Shown piece after piece: positions 19,965-30,508 of a stretch of 64,000 nt of DNA. The notes under the pieces are model-generated. The model made no database searches. It was not told where the DNA came from and saw only the letters and a program-made list of their open reading frames with translations. Made by a program: the position numbers and the translations under genes. Source of the stretch: an uncultured beta proteobacterium (GTDB lineage: Bacteria > Pseudomonadota > Gammaproteobacteria > Burkholderiales > Burkholderiaceae_C); NCBI GenBank assembly GCA_903822435.1, contig CAIJPE010000397.1, positions 1-64,000 on the forward strand, in the 5' to 3' direction. Within the stretch, counting starts at the first letter, position 1. The number at the start of each line of letters is the position of its first letter.

Positions 19965-21185
19965 ATGAACCCGCTGCTGGGGCGCCTGCACCCCTACCCC
20001 TTCGAACGCTGGCGCGAGCTCACGCGCGACATCCAGCCCAACCCTGCCTTCAAGCCCGTCAGCCTGGGCATCGGCGAGCCGCGCCACCCCACGCCGGCCC
20101 TGATCGAACAGGCGCTGGTGGCGGCGTTGCCGGCGTTGTCATCGTACCCTGCCACGGCGGGCGAGCCGGCCTTGCGCCAGGCCATCGCGGGCTGGGTGCA
20201 ACGGCGCTACGGCGTGGGCCTGGACGCGGACCGGCAGGTGCTGCCGGTCAATGGCTCGCGAGAGGCCTTGTTCGCGCTGGCGCAGACCGTCGTCGACCCC
20301 ACTCGGCCGGGTGCCACGGTGGTCTGCCCCAACCCTTTCTATCAGATCTACGAAGGGGCCGCGCTGCTGGCCGGCGCCCGGACGGCCTTCGTCCCCAGCC
20401 GGCCCGACCGCAACTTCGCCACCGACTGGGACGCCGTGGACGAGGCCACCTGGGCCCGAACCCAGTTGCTCTATACCTGCTCGCCCGGCAACCCTACCGG
20501 CGCGGTGATGCCGCTGGCCGAGTGGCAGCGGCTGTTCGAGCTCAGCGACCGCCATGGCTTCGTCATCGCCAGCGACGAGTGCTACTCCGAGATCTACTTC
20601 CGCGACGAGCCGCCGCTGGGCGCCCTGCAGGCCGCCATCGCCCTGGGCCGCACCGACTTTCGCGGCCTGGTTGCCCTGACGAGCCTGAGCAAGCGCAGCA
20701 ACGTGCCCGGCCTGCGTTCGGGGTTCGTGGCCGGCGACGCCGAGCTCCTCAAGGCCTTCCTGCTCTACCGCACCTATCACGGCAGCGCGATGGGCGGCAT
20801 GGTGCAGCGCGCCAGCATCGCCGCCTGGGACGACGAGGCCCACGTGGTGGCCAACCGCGAGCAATACCGCGCCAAATTCGCGCAGGTGATGCCGGTCCTG
20901 GCACCGGTGCTGGACGTGGCACTGCCCGACGCCGCCTTCTACCTGTGGGCCGCCGTCCCGGGCGGTGATGACATCGCCTTCGCCCGCGGGCTGCTGGCTC
21001 AATACAATGTGCAGGTGTTGCCGGGCAGCCTGCTCGCGCGCACCGCAGCGCCCGGCGGCAGCGCCGGCGCAGGGCCCGGCGCCAGCAATCCGGGCCAGGG
21101 CCGCATCCGCATGGCGCTGGTGGCCCCCGTGGCCGAATGCGTCGAAGCGGCGCAACGCATCGTCTCCTACACCAAAGGCTTGTGA
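19965..21185 (+). CDS. dapC: Succinyldiaminopimelate transaminase
   Basis: PLP aminotransferase ([31 protein letters not shown]), coupled to dapD by ATGA overlap. Confidence 0.9.
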   Translation: MNPLLGRLHPYPFERWRELTRDIQPNPAFKPVSLGIGEPRHPTPALIEQALVAALPALSSYPATAGEPALRQAIAGWVQRRYGVGLDADRQVLPVNGSREALFALAQTVVDPTRPGATVVCPNPFYQIYEGAALLAGARTAFVPSRPDRNFATDWDAVDEATWARTQLLYTCSPGNPTGAVMPLAEWQRLFELSDRHGFVIASDECYSEIYFRDEPPLGALQAAIALGRTDFRGLVALTSLSKRSNVPGLRSGFVAGDAELLKAFLLYRTYHGSAMGGMVQRASIAAWDDEAHVVANREQYRAKFAQVMPVLAPVLDVALPDAAFYLWAAVPGGDDIAFARGLLAQYNVQVLPGSLLARTAAPGGSAGAGPGASNPGQGRIRMALVAPVAECVEAAQRIVSYTKGL

Positions 21186-22000
21186 TGAGCATCAAGGAAG
21201 TGATCGACCTCGCCTGGGAATCCCGGGCAGAGATTTCCGCGCTGAATGCGCCCGAAGTGCGCGAAGCCGTCGAGCAGGTCATCGCCGACCTGAACGGCGG
21301 CCGGCTGCGCGTGGCCGAGCGCCGTGGCGTGGGCGACTGGGTCGTGCACCAGTGGATCAAGAAGGCCGTGCTGCTGAGCTTCCGGCTGAACGACAACAAG
21401 CTGATGCACGCCGGCGAGCTGGGCTTCTTCGACAAGGTGCCCACCAAGTTCTCGCACCTGGACGAAGCCCAGATGAAGGCCAGCGGCGTGCGGGTGGTGC
21501 CCCCGGCCGTGGCCCGGCGAGGCAGTTACCTGGCCAGGAACGTGGTGCTGATGCCCAGCTACGTGAATATCGGCGCCTACGTGGACGAAGGCACCATGGT
21601 CGACACCTGGGCCACCGTCGGCTCCTGCGCGCAGATCGGCAAGAACGTGCACCTCTCCGGCGGCGTGGGCATCGGTGGGGTGCTGGAGCCGCTGCAGGCC
21701 AATCCCACCATCATCGAGGACAACTGCTTCATCGGCGCCCGCAGCGAAGTGGTCGAAGGCGTGATCGTCGAAGAGAACTCCGTGATCAGCATGGGCGTGT
21801 ACCTGGGCCAGAGCACCAAGATCTACGACCGCGCCACCGGCACCGTCAGCTACGGCCGCATCCCGGCCGGCTCGGTGGTGGTCTCGGGCAATCTGCCCTC
21901 GGCCGACGGCAGCCACAGCCTGTATTGCGCCGTGATCGTGAAAAAGGTGGACGCCCAGACCCGGGCCAAGACCTCGCTCAACGATTTGCTGCGCGCCTGA
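21185..22000 (+). CDS. dapD: Tetrahydrodipicolinate N-succinyltransferase
   Basis: [70 protein letters not shown]. Confidence 0.97.
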   Translation: MSIKEVIDLAWESRAEISALNAPEVREAVEQVIADLNGGRLRVAERRGVGDWVVHQWIKKAVLLSFRLNDNKLMHAGELGFFDKVPTKFSHLDEAQMKASGVRVVPPAVARRGSYLARNVVLMPSYVNIGAYVDEGTMVDTWATVGSCAQIGKNVHLSGGVGIGGVLEPLQANPTIIEDNCFIGARSEVVEGVIVEENSVISMGVYLGQSTKIYDRATGTVSYGRIPAGSVVVSGNLPSADGSHSLYCAVIVKKVDAQTRAKTSLNDLLRA

Positions 22001-22061
22001 CGGGCATCGGCCGATAACCGGGGGTTCGATGGCAAACGCACCGAAGGGGCACTGAAGAACC

Positions 22062-23258
22062 ATGGCCAACAATCTCGAGCGCGTGCTGCGCCTGATGGCA
22101 GAGAAAAGTGCCTCCGACGTGTACATGTCGGCCAACACCCCCATCCTGATCAAGATCCATGGCCAGATCATGCAGCTGTCGGACCAGCTGCTGGCCACGC
22201 ACCAGACGCGCCAGTTGCTGGCCGAGATGCTGGCCCCGCAGCAGCTGGAAGAGCTGGACGACACCGGCGAGCTCAACGTGGGCATCAGCGTCACGCGCGT
22301 AGGCAGCTTCCGGCTGTCGGCCTTCAAGCAGCGCGGGTCCATCGCCGCCGTGATCCGCTGCATTCCCTTCGAGATCCCCTCGCTCGACACCCTGGGCGTG
22401 CCGGCGCTGCTCTCGCAACTGGTCACCGACAAGCGCGGCCTGATCCTGATGGTGGGCGCCACCGGCACCGGCAAGAGCACCACGCTGGCATCCATGCTGG
22501 AATGGCGCAACCAGCAGATGACGGGCCACATCCTCACCATCGAGGACCCGATCGAGTTCCTCTTCACGAACAAGAAGAGCATCGTCAACCAGCGCGAAGT
22601 GGGCCGCGACACGCAGAGCCTGCAGGTCGCCCTGAAGAACGCCCTGCGCCAGGCACCCGACTGCATCCTGATCGGCGAAATCCGGGACCGCGAGACGATG
22701 AGCTCGGCGCTGTCCTACGCCCTGTCGGGCCACCTCGTGCTGGCCACCCTGCACGGCAACAACAGCTACCACGCGCTGGGCCGGATCCTGTCGTTCTACA
22801 CGCCCGAGGCACGGCCCACGCTGCTGTCGGACCTGTCTGCCGGCCTGCGCGCCATCGTCTCGCAGCGCCTGCTGCGCGCCAACTCGGGCGGCCGTGTGCC
22901 GGCGGTGGAAGTGCTGCTGAACACCAAGCTGATTGCCGAGCTCATCGACAGGGGCGACCTCTCGGGTGTGAAGGAAGCGGTGGAGAAGTCGCTGGCCGAA
23001 GGATCGCAGACCTTCGAGCAGGACATTGCCCGCCTGATCGGCGAGGGCGTGGTGTCGCGCGACGAGGGCCTGGCCCAGGCCGACTCGCCCACCAACCTGC
23101 TGTGGCGCCTGCAGAACGACCAGACGCCAGCCTCGCGCATCGCGCCCAAGAAGGAAGAGTCCGAGGCGGCCACCTTCACCGAACTGTCCATCGAGGTGCG
23201 TGCCGAAGACACGCGGCCCGGGGCAGGCGCCACACCGCCGTGGGCGGTGAAACGTTGA
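22062..23258 (+). CDS. PilT/PilU family type IV pilus ATPase (PilU-like)
   Basis: Walker A VGATGTGKST, TGHILTIEDPIEFLF, ALRQAPDCILIGEIRDRETM, variable C-terminal extension; adjacent to dap genes rather than pil genes. Confidence 0.92.
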   Translation: MANNLERVLRLMAEKSASDVYMSANTPILIKIHGQIMQLSDQLLATHQTRQLLAEMLAPQQLEELDDTGELNVGISVTRVGSFRLSAFKQRGSIAAVIRCIPFEIPSLDTLGVPALLSQLVTDKRGLILMVGATGTGKSTTLASMLEWRNQQMTGHILTIEDPIEFLFTNKKSIVNQREVGRDTQSLQVALKNALRQAPDCILIGEIRDRETMSSALSYALSGHLVLATLHGNNSYHALGRILSFYTPEARPTLLSDLSAGLRAIVSQRLLRANSGGRVPAVEVLLNTKLIAELIDRGDLSGVKEAVEKSLAEGSQTFEQDIARLIGEGVVSRDEGLAQADSPTNLLWRLQNDQTPASRIAPKKEESEAATFTELSIEVRAEDTRPGAGATPPWAVKR

Positions 23259-23331
23259 CCACCGGCTCCCCTCGGCGCCCACACGCGGCGCGACCCTGGC
23301 GTTGCCGCCCACCCCTGGAAGGATTCCCCGC

Positions 23332-24186
23332 ATGACCGTGATCGAGCTCGTCCAGCACATGAGCGAGCGCCTGGAAGAGGCCGGCGTGGCCTACGGTCAT
23401 GGCACCACCAACGCCTTCGACGAAGCCGCCTGGCTGGTGCTGTGGAAGCTGGGCATCCCGCTGGACGCGCTGGACGAGGCCGCCGACCGGTCCGTGGACG
23501 CCCCCGACGAAGCCGCGGTGCAGGCCCTGGTACAAGAGCGCATCACCAGCCGCCGCCCGGCCGCCTACCTCACGGGCGAAGCCTGGCTGCAGGGCGTGCC
23601 CTTCACGGTGGATGAACGCGTGATCGTGCCGCGCTCGCTGATCGCCGAGCCCCTGATGGACGGCACGCTGGACGCCTGGTTGCCGACCCGGCTGCGCACG
23701 GTGCTGGACCTGTGCACCGGCAATGGCAGCCTGGCCATCCTGGCCGCACTGGCCTGGCCGGACGTGGTGGTCACGGCCACCGACGTCTCGGCCGATGCCC
23801 TGGCCGTGGCCCGCCTGAACGTGCAGCGGCACGGCCTGGAAGACCGCATCACGCTGGTCCAGGGCGATGGGCTGTCGGCCGCGCCCGCGCGCTTCGACCT
23901 CATCCTGTGCAACCCGCCCTACGTCAACAACCGCTCGATGAGCGCGCTGCCCCCCGAATACCGCGCTGAGCCAACGCTGGCGCTGGCGGGCGGCGACGAC
24001 GGGCTGGCGTTCATCCGGCCGTTGCTGGCGCGGGTGCACCGGCACCTGACGGACGAAGGCGTGCTGGTGCTGGAAATCGGCAACGAACGGGCGCATTTCG
24101 ATGCCGCCTTTGCACGCCTGCCCGCCGTCTGGCTGCCCACCAGCGCCGGTGACGACCAGGTGCTGCTGATCCAGGCCGAACGATGA
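23332..24186 (+). CDS. prmB: 50S ribosomal protein L3 N5-glutamine methyltransferase
   Basis: VLDLCTGNGSLAILAALAWPDVVVTATDVSADALAVA and the NPPY motif LILCNPPYVNNRSM. Confidence 0.92.
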   Translation: MTVIELVQHMSERLEEAGVAYGHGTTNAFDEAAWLVLWKLGIPLDALDEAADRSVDAPDEAAVQALVQERITSRRPAAYLTGEAWLQGVPFTVDERVIVPRSLIAEPLMDGTLDAWLPTRLRTVLDLCTGNGSLAILAALAWPDVVVTATDVSADALAVARLNVQRHGLEDRITLVQGDGLSAAPARFDLILCNPPYVNNRSMSALPPEYRAEPTLALAGGDDGLAFIRPLLARVHRHLTDEGVLVLEIGNERAHFDAAFARLPAVWLPTSAGDDQVLLIQAER

Positions 24187-26195
24187 TCACGCTGCGCAAC
24201 ATCACGCTGCGGCGCGGCGTCAAGGTCGTGCTGCAGGGCGCCGGCGTGGTGCTCCAGCCGGGGGAAAAGGTGGGCCTGATCGGGCGCAACGGCGCCGGCA
24301 AGTCGAGCCTGTTCTCGCTGCTGGCCGGTCGCCTGCAGGCCGACACTGGCGACATCGAGATCCCGCCCCGCTGGCGCATGAGCGAGGTGGCGCAGGAGAT
24401 GCCCGAGACCGAGGACGGTGCGGCCGAATTCGTGCTGCAGGGCGACAAGCCGCTTCAGGAAGCGTACGCGCGGCTGGCGCAGGCCGAGGCCTCGGGCGAT
24501 GGGCACGCCATCGGCGATGCCCACCTGGCCCTGGACGAGGCCGGGGCCTTCGATGCCCGGCCGCGCGCCGAGGCGCTGCTGCTGGGCCTGGGCTTCCGCA
24601 CCGAGCAACTCGACGCGCCGGTCAACAGCTTCTCGGGCGGCTGGCGGATGCGGCTGCAACTGGCTCGCGCACTGATGTGCCCGGCCGAACTGCTGCTGTT
24701 GGACGAGCCCACGAACCACCTGGACCTCGATGCCCTCGTGTGGCTGGAAGCGTGGCTCAAGCGCTTCGAGGGCCTGATGGTGGTTATCAGCCACGACCGC
24801 GAATTCCTCGACGCCATCTGCCGTGTCATCGTGCACCTGGACGAGACGCAGCTCACCCGCTATACCGGCAACTACACGGCCTTCGAGGAACTCCGCGCCG
24901 AGCGCATGAGCCAGGCGCAGGCGGCCTTCTCCAAGCAGCAGGACAAGGTGGCGCACCTGCAGCGCTTCATCGACCGCTTCAAGGCCAAGGCCAGCAAGGC
25001 CAAGCAGGCACAGAGCCGGGTCAAGGCCCTGGCCCGCATGGAGCGTTTGGCCCCGGTGCTGACCTCGAGCGATTTCAGCTTCGAATTCCGCGAGCCGCAG
25101 AGCCTGCCCAACCCGATGCTGTCTTTCGACGGCCTGGCCTGCGGTTATGGCGGCGTGCCCATCGTCAAGGGCTTCAGCCGCTCGGTGCTGGCCGGGCAGC
25201 GCATCGGCATCCTGGGCGCCAACGGCCAAGGCAAGTCCACGCTGGTCAAGACCATCGCCGGCGACCTGCCCCTGATCGCCGGGCAGGCCACGCAGGGCAA
25301 GGGCCTGGTCATCGGCTACTTCGCGCAGCAGGAGCTCGACGTGCTGCACCTGGACGACGGCCCGCTGATGCACATGGTGCGGCTGGCGCGCGACGTGGGC
25401 CCGGTAGGCCGAGAGCAGGAGTTGCGCGATTTCCTCGGCCGCTTCCGCTTCACTGGCGAGATGGTGCAGCAGCCCGTGGGGTCGCTGTCGGGCGGCGAGA
25501 AGGCCCGCCTCGTGCTGGCCATGCTGGTGTGGCAACGCCCCAACCTGTTGTTGCTGGACGAGCCGACCAACCATCTGGACCTGACCACGCGCGAGGCCCT
25601 GTCCATCGCGCTGAACGAGTTCGAAGGCACGGTCATGCTGGTCAGCCATGACCGCGCGCTGCTGCGCGAGACCTGCGACGAGTTCTGGCTGGTCACCCGC
25701 GGCGGCGTGCAGCCTTTCGACGGCGACCTGGACGATTACCAGAAGTGGCTGCTGGAAGTGTCGCGGGCCACCGCGCGCGGTGCAGAGCCGCCCCCCGCGC
25801 CGCGCAGCAGCAGTGCCCCTGCGCCGGCACCTGCCGCCAGCTCCGAAGCCGTTCGGGTCGGCAACGGCAAGGCGGCGCCGGCTTTGGCGAAGCCACCTGC
25901 CGCTGCACCCGCAGACCGCCGCGACGACCGCAAGCAGGCTGCCCAGTCGCGCTCGGTGCTGGCCAACCGCACCCGGCCCCTTCGCATGGAGGTGCATCAG
26001 ATCGATGGCCGCCTGGAAAAGCTGGCCGCCGAGAAAGCCGCCATCGAAGCCCTGCTGAGCGCTGGCAAGCGACCGCCCGGCGAGATTGCCGAAGCCGGGC
26101 GGCGCCTGAACCACATTGCCGCCGAGGTGGCGATGCTCGAAGAGCGATGGCTCGCGCTGAACAGCGAGATCGAGACGCTGCAGGCCGCGGGTTGA
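24183..26195 (+). CDS. ABC-F family ATP-binding cassette protein
   Basis: Two ABC domains (GRNGAGKSSL, GANGQGKSTL; LDEPTNHLDL twice), a linker region and a C-terminal coiled coil; no TM segments. Confidence 0.93.
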   Translation: MITLRNITLRRGVKVVLQGAGVVLQPGEKVGLIGRNGAGKSSLFSLLAGRLQADTGDIEIPPRWRMSEVAQEMPETEDGAAEFVLQGDKPLQEAYARLAQAEASGDGHAIGDAHLALDEAGAFDARPRAEALLLGLGFRTEQLDAPVNSFSGGWRMRLQLARALMCPAELLLLDEPTNHLDLDALVWLEAWLKRFEGLMVVISHDREFLDAICRVIVHLDETQLTRYTGNYTAFEELRAERMSQAQAAFSKQQDKVAHLQRFIDRFKAKASKAKQAQSRVKALARMERLAPVLTSSDFSFEFREPQSLPNPMLSFDGLACGYGGVPIVKGFSRSVLAGQRIGILGANGQGKSTLVKTIAGDLPLIAGQATQGKGLVIGYFAQQELDVLHLDDGPLMHMVRLARDVGPVGREQELRDFLGRFRFTGEMVQQPVGSLSGGEKARLVLAMLVWQRPNLLLLDEPTNHLDLTTREALSIALNEFEGTVMLVSHDRALLRETCDEFWLVTRGGVQPFDGDLDDYQKWLLEVSRATARGAEPPPAPRSSSAPAPAPAASSEAVRVGNGKAAPALAKPPAAAPADRRDDRKQAAQSRSVLANRTRPLRMEVHQIDGRLEKLAAEKAAIEALLSAGKRPPGEIAEAGRRLNHIAAEVAMLEERWLALNSEIETLQAAG

Positions 26196-26749
26196 ACGCT
26201 GCGGCGCCTGCCGCCGCGCAGCGCTGGGTGGCCCTGCTGCGGGGCATCAACGTGGGGCGGGCGCAGCGCCTGCCCATGGCGGACCTGATCGCCCTGCTCG
26301 AGGGCCTGGATTGCAGCGGGGTACGCACCGTCCTCAACAGCGGCAACGCCGCCTTCGACGCACCCCAGGGCACGAAGCCGGCCGAACTGGCTGGCCGCCT
26401 GCAAGCGGCCATCCACGCGCGGCTCGGGCTGACGGTGCCGGTTCAGGTTCGCACGGCGGATCTGTGGCGCGCCATCGTGGCCGCCAACATCCTGGCCGAC
26501 GGGGCCGCGGATGCATCGCGCCTGCTGGTGATCTTTCCGGCGCATGGACGCCGCATCGCGGACTGTGCGCCCGCAGCCGACTTGCTGGCCCCGGCCGAAC
26601 GGCTGCACGTGGGCCCCGAAGCCGCGTACCTCTGGTGCGCCGACGGCATCCTGCAAAGCCGCGCGGGGGCGGCCCTGCTGGGCAGCCAGGGCCAGCACGT
26701 CACCACGCGCAACTGGGCCACGGTGTCGAAGATCGCTGCTCTGCTGTGA
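26192..26749 (+). CDS. DUF1697 family protein
   Basis: RWVALLRGINVGRAQRLPMADLIALLEGLDCSGVRTVLNSGNAAFDA...; likely TTG start at 26192 overlapping the preceding stop. Confidence 0.75.
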   Translation: MNAAAPAAAQRWVALLRGINVGRAQRLPMADLIALLEGLDCSGVRTVLNSGNAAFDAPQGTKPAELAGRLQAAIHARLGLTVPVQVRTADLWRAIVAANILADGAADASRLLVIFPAHGRRIADCAPAADLLAPAERLHVGPEAAYLWCADGILQSRAGAALLGSQGQHVTTRNWATVSKIAALL

Positions 26750-26800
26750 GGCTCGATCGCATGCCAGGCCGCGCAGGGTCACCGCTGCCGCGGAAGGGCT

Positions 26801-26822
26801 ATTAAATTGCGCGCTATTTAAT
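26801..26822. promoter_or_regulatory. Candidate OhrR operator (perfect inverted repeat)
   Basis: ATTAAAT-tgcgcgct-ATTTAAT, perfect 7-nt arms in an AT-rich island just upstream of the ohrR-like gene. Confidence 0.6.
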
Positions 26823-26842
26823 CGTGCACTATATTTTCCGGC

Positions 26843-27313
26843 ATGCCGCACCGCTCCTCGTCTTCCCCATCGGACTGGCTCCGCCTGGATCACCAGCTGT
26901 GCTTTGCGCTGTACTCGGCCTCGCTGGCCATGACCAGGACCTACAAGCCCTTGCTGGCGCCGCTGGGGCTGACCTATCCACAGTACCTCGTCATGCTCGT
27001 GTTGTGGGAAGGCGATGGCCTGACCGTCAGCCAGGTGGGTGAACGCCTGGCGCTGGACTCCGGCACGCTCACGCCCCTGCTCAAGCGCCTGGAGACGATG
27101 CAGTTGATCCAGCGCCTGCGCGACGCCAGCGATGAACGGCGGGTGTTGTTGCGCCTGACGCCGGCCGGCCGTGAACTGAAGGCGCGTGCGGGCACCGTGC
27201 CGCGCGCCATCGCCACGGCCTCGCACTGCGACCTGGGTGAGCTGGCCGGCCTTACGGCGCGGCTGCACGCCCTGCGTGCCCAATTGGACGATTCCACCCC
27301 GCGTGCGGCCTGA
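26843..27313 (+). CDS. ohrR: MarR family organic-peroxide regulator OhrR
   Basis: LDHQLCFALYSASLAMTRTYKPLLAPLGLTYPQYLVMLVLWEGDGLTVSQVGERLALDSGTLTPLLKRLE; reactive Cys in LDHQLCFALY; followed by ohr. Confidence 0.93.
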   Translation: MPHRSSSSPSDWLRLDHQLCFALYSASLAMTRTYKPLLAPLGLTYPQYLVMLVLWEGDGLTVSQVGERLALDSGTLTPLLKRLETMQLIQRLRDASDERRVLLRLTPAGRELKARAGTVPRAIATASHCDLGELAGLTARLHALRAQLDDSTPRAA

Positions 27314-27377
27314 AGCCGAACGCCAACCCCGCGCGGCAGACCGCCGCAGAACCCCCCCTCAGCAGGAGATCCGAACC

Positions 27378-27812
<435 letters not shown>

Positions 27813-27822
27813 ACCCGGCCGA

Positions 27823-28776
27823 TCAGGGCGGCGGCCCCATCAGGTCGAGCATCAGCTCGATGCGGGCCTGGACGGCCGTGAGCTCCCCGCTGGAGGGCAG
27901 CACGCCGGGCGCGGGCTCGGCGGCCTCCACCACCCCGCCCAGCTGGCAGCGCGAACTGCGCCGCACCACCACCCCCGCCGCCTGCGCGCGATGGGCGGCT
28001 GCCATCAGGCCGGCGTGCACGCTGCCATTGCCCGTGCCGGCCACCACGATGCCCTGAACGCCCGTGGCCACCAGGCCGTCGATCGTGCGTCCCGTCGCAC
28101 CGGCATGGCTGGTGACCACATCGACCACCGGCCAGCGCTCGGGTGCAGGCAGATGCGCGCCGGCTGGGTGGGCGCGGGCCCGCGGCCAGTCCCTGAACGT
28201 GCGCAGCCGGCCGTCCTCCAGAACGCCCAACGGGCCGGCATCACCGGTGCTGAAGGCCTGCACGCGATAGCCGTGCACCTTGCGAAGTTCACTGCCAGCC
28301 AGCACCCGGCCCGCCAGCACAGCCAGCACACCGCACGCACCGGGCGCCCGCGCCACCGCCACGGCATCGCAGAGGTTCTGCGGGCCGTCGGCCGACAGCG
28401 CCGTGGCCGGGCGCATCGCCGCGGTCAGCACCAGCGGCTTGTCCGGCGCCAGCACGCGATGCAGGAAATATGCGGTCTCTTCCAGCGTGTCGGTGCCGTG
28501 CGTGATCACGATGCCCTGCACCTCGGGACGCGCCAGATGCCGGGCCGACGCGGCAGCCAGCAGCGCCCAGGTCGCGTGGTCCATGTCGGAGCTGTCCATG
28601 CGGGCCACCGTTTCGGTTTCCAGCGCCTGGCCCTGCAAGGGGGGAACGGCGGCGATCAGCGCCTCCACACCCAGCTGTGCGGCCTGGTAGCCGACATGAC
28701 GGGCCGGGTCGGCGGCCGTGCCGGCGATGGTGCCGCCGGTGCCAAGGATCACAACGATGCCCGCCGCGCTTTGCAT
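27823..28776 (-). CDS. L-asparaginase
   Basis: VVILGTGGTIAGTA, GIVITHGTDTLEETAYFLHRVL, LTAAMRPATALSADGPQNL. Confidence 0.93.
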   Translation of the reverse strand: MQSAAGIVVILGTGGTIAGTAADPARHVGYQAAQLGVEALIAAVPPLQGQALETETVARMDSSDMDHATWALLAAASARHLARPEVQGIVITHGTDTLEETAYFLHRVLAPDKPLVLTAAMRPATALSADGPQNLCDAVAVARAPGACGVLAVLAGRVLAGSELRKVHGYRVQAFSTGDAGPLGVLEDGRLRTFRDWPRARAHPAGAHLPAPERWPVVDVVTSHAGATGRTIDGLVATGVQGIVVAGTGNGSVHAGLMAAAHRAQAAGVVVRRSSRCQLGGVVEAAEPAPGVLPSSGELTAVQARIELMLDLMGPPP

Positions 28777-28787
28777 TTCGCCGCTTT

Positions 28788-28822
28788 CTGGATGAAAATA
28801 CAGTCACTGGATAAATGGCCAG
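28788..28822. promoter_or_regulatory. Tandem LexA (SOS) boxes upstream of lexA
   Basis: CTGgatgaaaataCAG (28788-28803) and CTGgataaatggcCAG (28807-28822): two CTG-N10-CAG matches 3 nt apart, before ATG 28841. Confidence 0.85.
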
Positions 28823-28840
28823 TGCCCTGGATGCCTACTC

Positions 28841-29530
28841 ATGGAAGAAAGCCCCAAGCTCACCGCCCGGCAGCAGCAGATCCTGGACCTGGTGCAAAGC
28901 GCCATCGAACGCACAGGGGCCCCGCCCACGCGCGCCGAGATCGCCGCCGAACTGGGCTTCAAGTCAGCCAACGCGGCCGAAGAACACCTGCAGGCGCTGG
29001 CCCGCAAAGGCGTGATTGAGCTGGTGGGGGGCACCTCGCGCGGCATCCGCCTGAAGTCTGACACATTGCGCGCCCTGAACGAGGCCCGCCTGGCCCCCTT
29101 CGGCAAGCAGTACATGCTGCCCCTGCCCAGCCTGGCGCAGCTCACCCTGCCCCTGGTCGGACGAGTGGCGGCCGGCAGCCCCATCCTGGCGCAAGAGCAC
29201 ATCGACCAGACCTATCTGCTCGAAGCTTCGATGTTCCCGCGCCGGCCCGACTACCTGCTGAAGGTGCGGGGCATGAGCATGCGCGACGCCGGCATCCTCG
29301 ATGGCGACCTGCTCGCCGTGCAGCGCAGCAAGGACGCCAAGAACGGGCAGATCGTGGTGGCTCGCCTGGGCGACGACGTCACGGTCAAGCGCCTGCGCCG
29401 CACCCGCACGGGCATCGAACTCCTCCCGGAAAACCCCGATTTCAAGACGATCGTCGTGCCCGCGGACGCCGAGGATTTCGAGCTCGAAGGCATCGCCGTG
29501 GGGTTGATCCGCAACACGATGATCATGTAG
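28841..29530 (+). CDS. lexA: LexA repressor
   Basis: [57 protein letters not shown] cleavage context VAAGSPILA, catalytic [19 protein letters not shown]. Confidence 0.97.
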   Translation: MEESPKLTARQQQILDLVQSAIERTGAPPTRAEIAAELGFKSANAAEEHLQALARKGVIELVGGTSRGIRLKSDTLRALNEARLAPFGKQYMLPLPSLAQLTLPLVGRVAAGSPILAQEHIDQTYLLEASMFPRRPDYLLKVRGMSMRDAGILDGDLLAVQRSKDAKNGQIVVARLGDDVTVKRLRRTRTGIELLPENPDFKTIVVPADAEDFELEGIAVGLIRNTMIM

Positions 29531-29541
29531 AGGTACCCCCC

Positions 29542-29898
29542 ATGCTGCCCCACCCGCCATCCCCCGCTTCGGGCCCCACCTCCCCGATGCGCCCGCCGCG
29601 CGCGCTACCGCCCAGGAAGGCCCGGCTGGCCGCCGAATGCGAACGGCTGGAGCAACTGCCCAACATCGGGCCTTCCATCGCCGCCGACCTGCGGCTGCTG
29701 GGTATCGTCCAACCCTCTGACCTTTCCGCCCACGATCCCCTGAATCTGTACCAGCGCCTGTGCGAAGTCACCGGCAAGCGGCAGGACCCCTGCGTGCTGG
29801 ACACCTTCATGGCGGCGGTCGACTTCATGCGCGGCGCCCCGCCGCGGCCCTGGTGGGAATACACGCCCCGGCGCAAGAGCACCTACGGCACGGTCTGA
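29542..29898 (+). CDS. Helix-hairpin-helix (Cdd1/'pathogenicity locus'-like) protein
   Basis: LEQLPNIGPSIAADLRLLGIVQPSDLSAHDPLNLYQRLCEVTGKRQDPCVLDTFMAAVDFM; 11 nt after the lexA stop. Confidence 0.75.
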   Translation: MLPHPPSPASGPTSPMRPPRALPPRKARLAAECERLEQLPNIGPSIAADLRLLGIVQPSDLSAHDPLNLYQRLCEVTGKRQDPCVLDTFMAAVDFMRGAPPRPWWEYTPRRKSTYGTV

Positions 29899-29921
29899 AG
29901 CGGCGGCCTCCTGCCAGGCGC

Positions 29922-29941
29922 GCACACCCGCCCGGGTGTGC
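29922..29941 (+). terminator. Possible stem-loop at the end of the lexA transcription unit
   Basis: GCACACCC-gccc-GGGTGTGC, perfect 8-bp stem 24 nt after a stop codon; no T-tract follows. Confidence 0.4.
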
Positions 29942-30127
29942 CAATGACTGCATCTAGAACTGGTACTGATTGCAGCCTTTACTCAAGGCTTGCGCGGCAG
30001 CAATGCGCGCCACTATTGGACTCAGGTTTCACCGACCGTGTCCGATATCACAATCATGTTGCCTTCGTTGACCCTCCTGTCCACCCGCCGGCGCCACTCG
30101 CGCTTTGGCGCGCGCACCACGACGACG

Positions 30128-30508
30128 ATGCCGGCGCCCAGCAGCCTGCGGGTGGAGGTTTGCCCTCCATCGCTGCGCTGCGCCCCGGCGGCGGGATCGG
30201 CCTGGCAGCGCGTGCTGTTCTGGCTGATGGCGCCCGCGCCGCACGAAGCCGCGCCGCCGCTGAACCGGCTGCCCCAGGTGCGAACCGAATTCATGGCCAC
30301 GCTGGCCGACATCGATTCCGAGGATGCCGAAGTGGTGCGCGGCCGGATCGACCAGACGCACTCTCTGCGCGAACTCTGGCATCTGCGGGCCGAGGTCTTC
30401 CGCGTGGTCGGCGTGGCCTTCAGCCAGACCGAAGCCGTGCAGCGCGTGGCCCTGCTGAACCGCCACTTTCCCACCCGCGCCCCGCGCTCCCAGTACGCCC
30501 CCCTCTGA
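30128..30508 (+). CDS. Uncharacterised protein (start uncertain), related to the next gene
   Basis: Open frame ending FMATLADIDSEDAEVVRGRIDQTHSLRELWHLRAEVF...HFPTRAPRSQYAPL; ATGA coupling to the next gene. Confidence 0.55.
   Translation: MPAPSSLRVEVCPPSLRCAPAAGSAWQRVLFWLMAPAPHEAAPPLNRLPQVRTEFMATLADIDSEDAEVVRGRIDQTHSLRELWHLRAEVFRVVGVAFSQTEAVQRVALLNRHFPTRAPRSQYAPL

Noticed and set aside
29970-30060. AT-richer stretch with small AGCCTT/AAGGCT hairpin after the lexA unit, considered as a small RNA
   Set aside because: Stem only 6 bp and no promoter/terminator pair recognised; not enough evidence.
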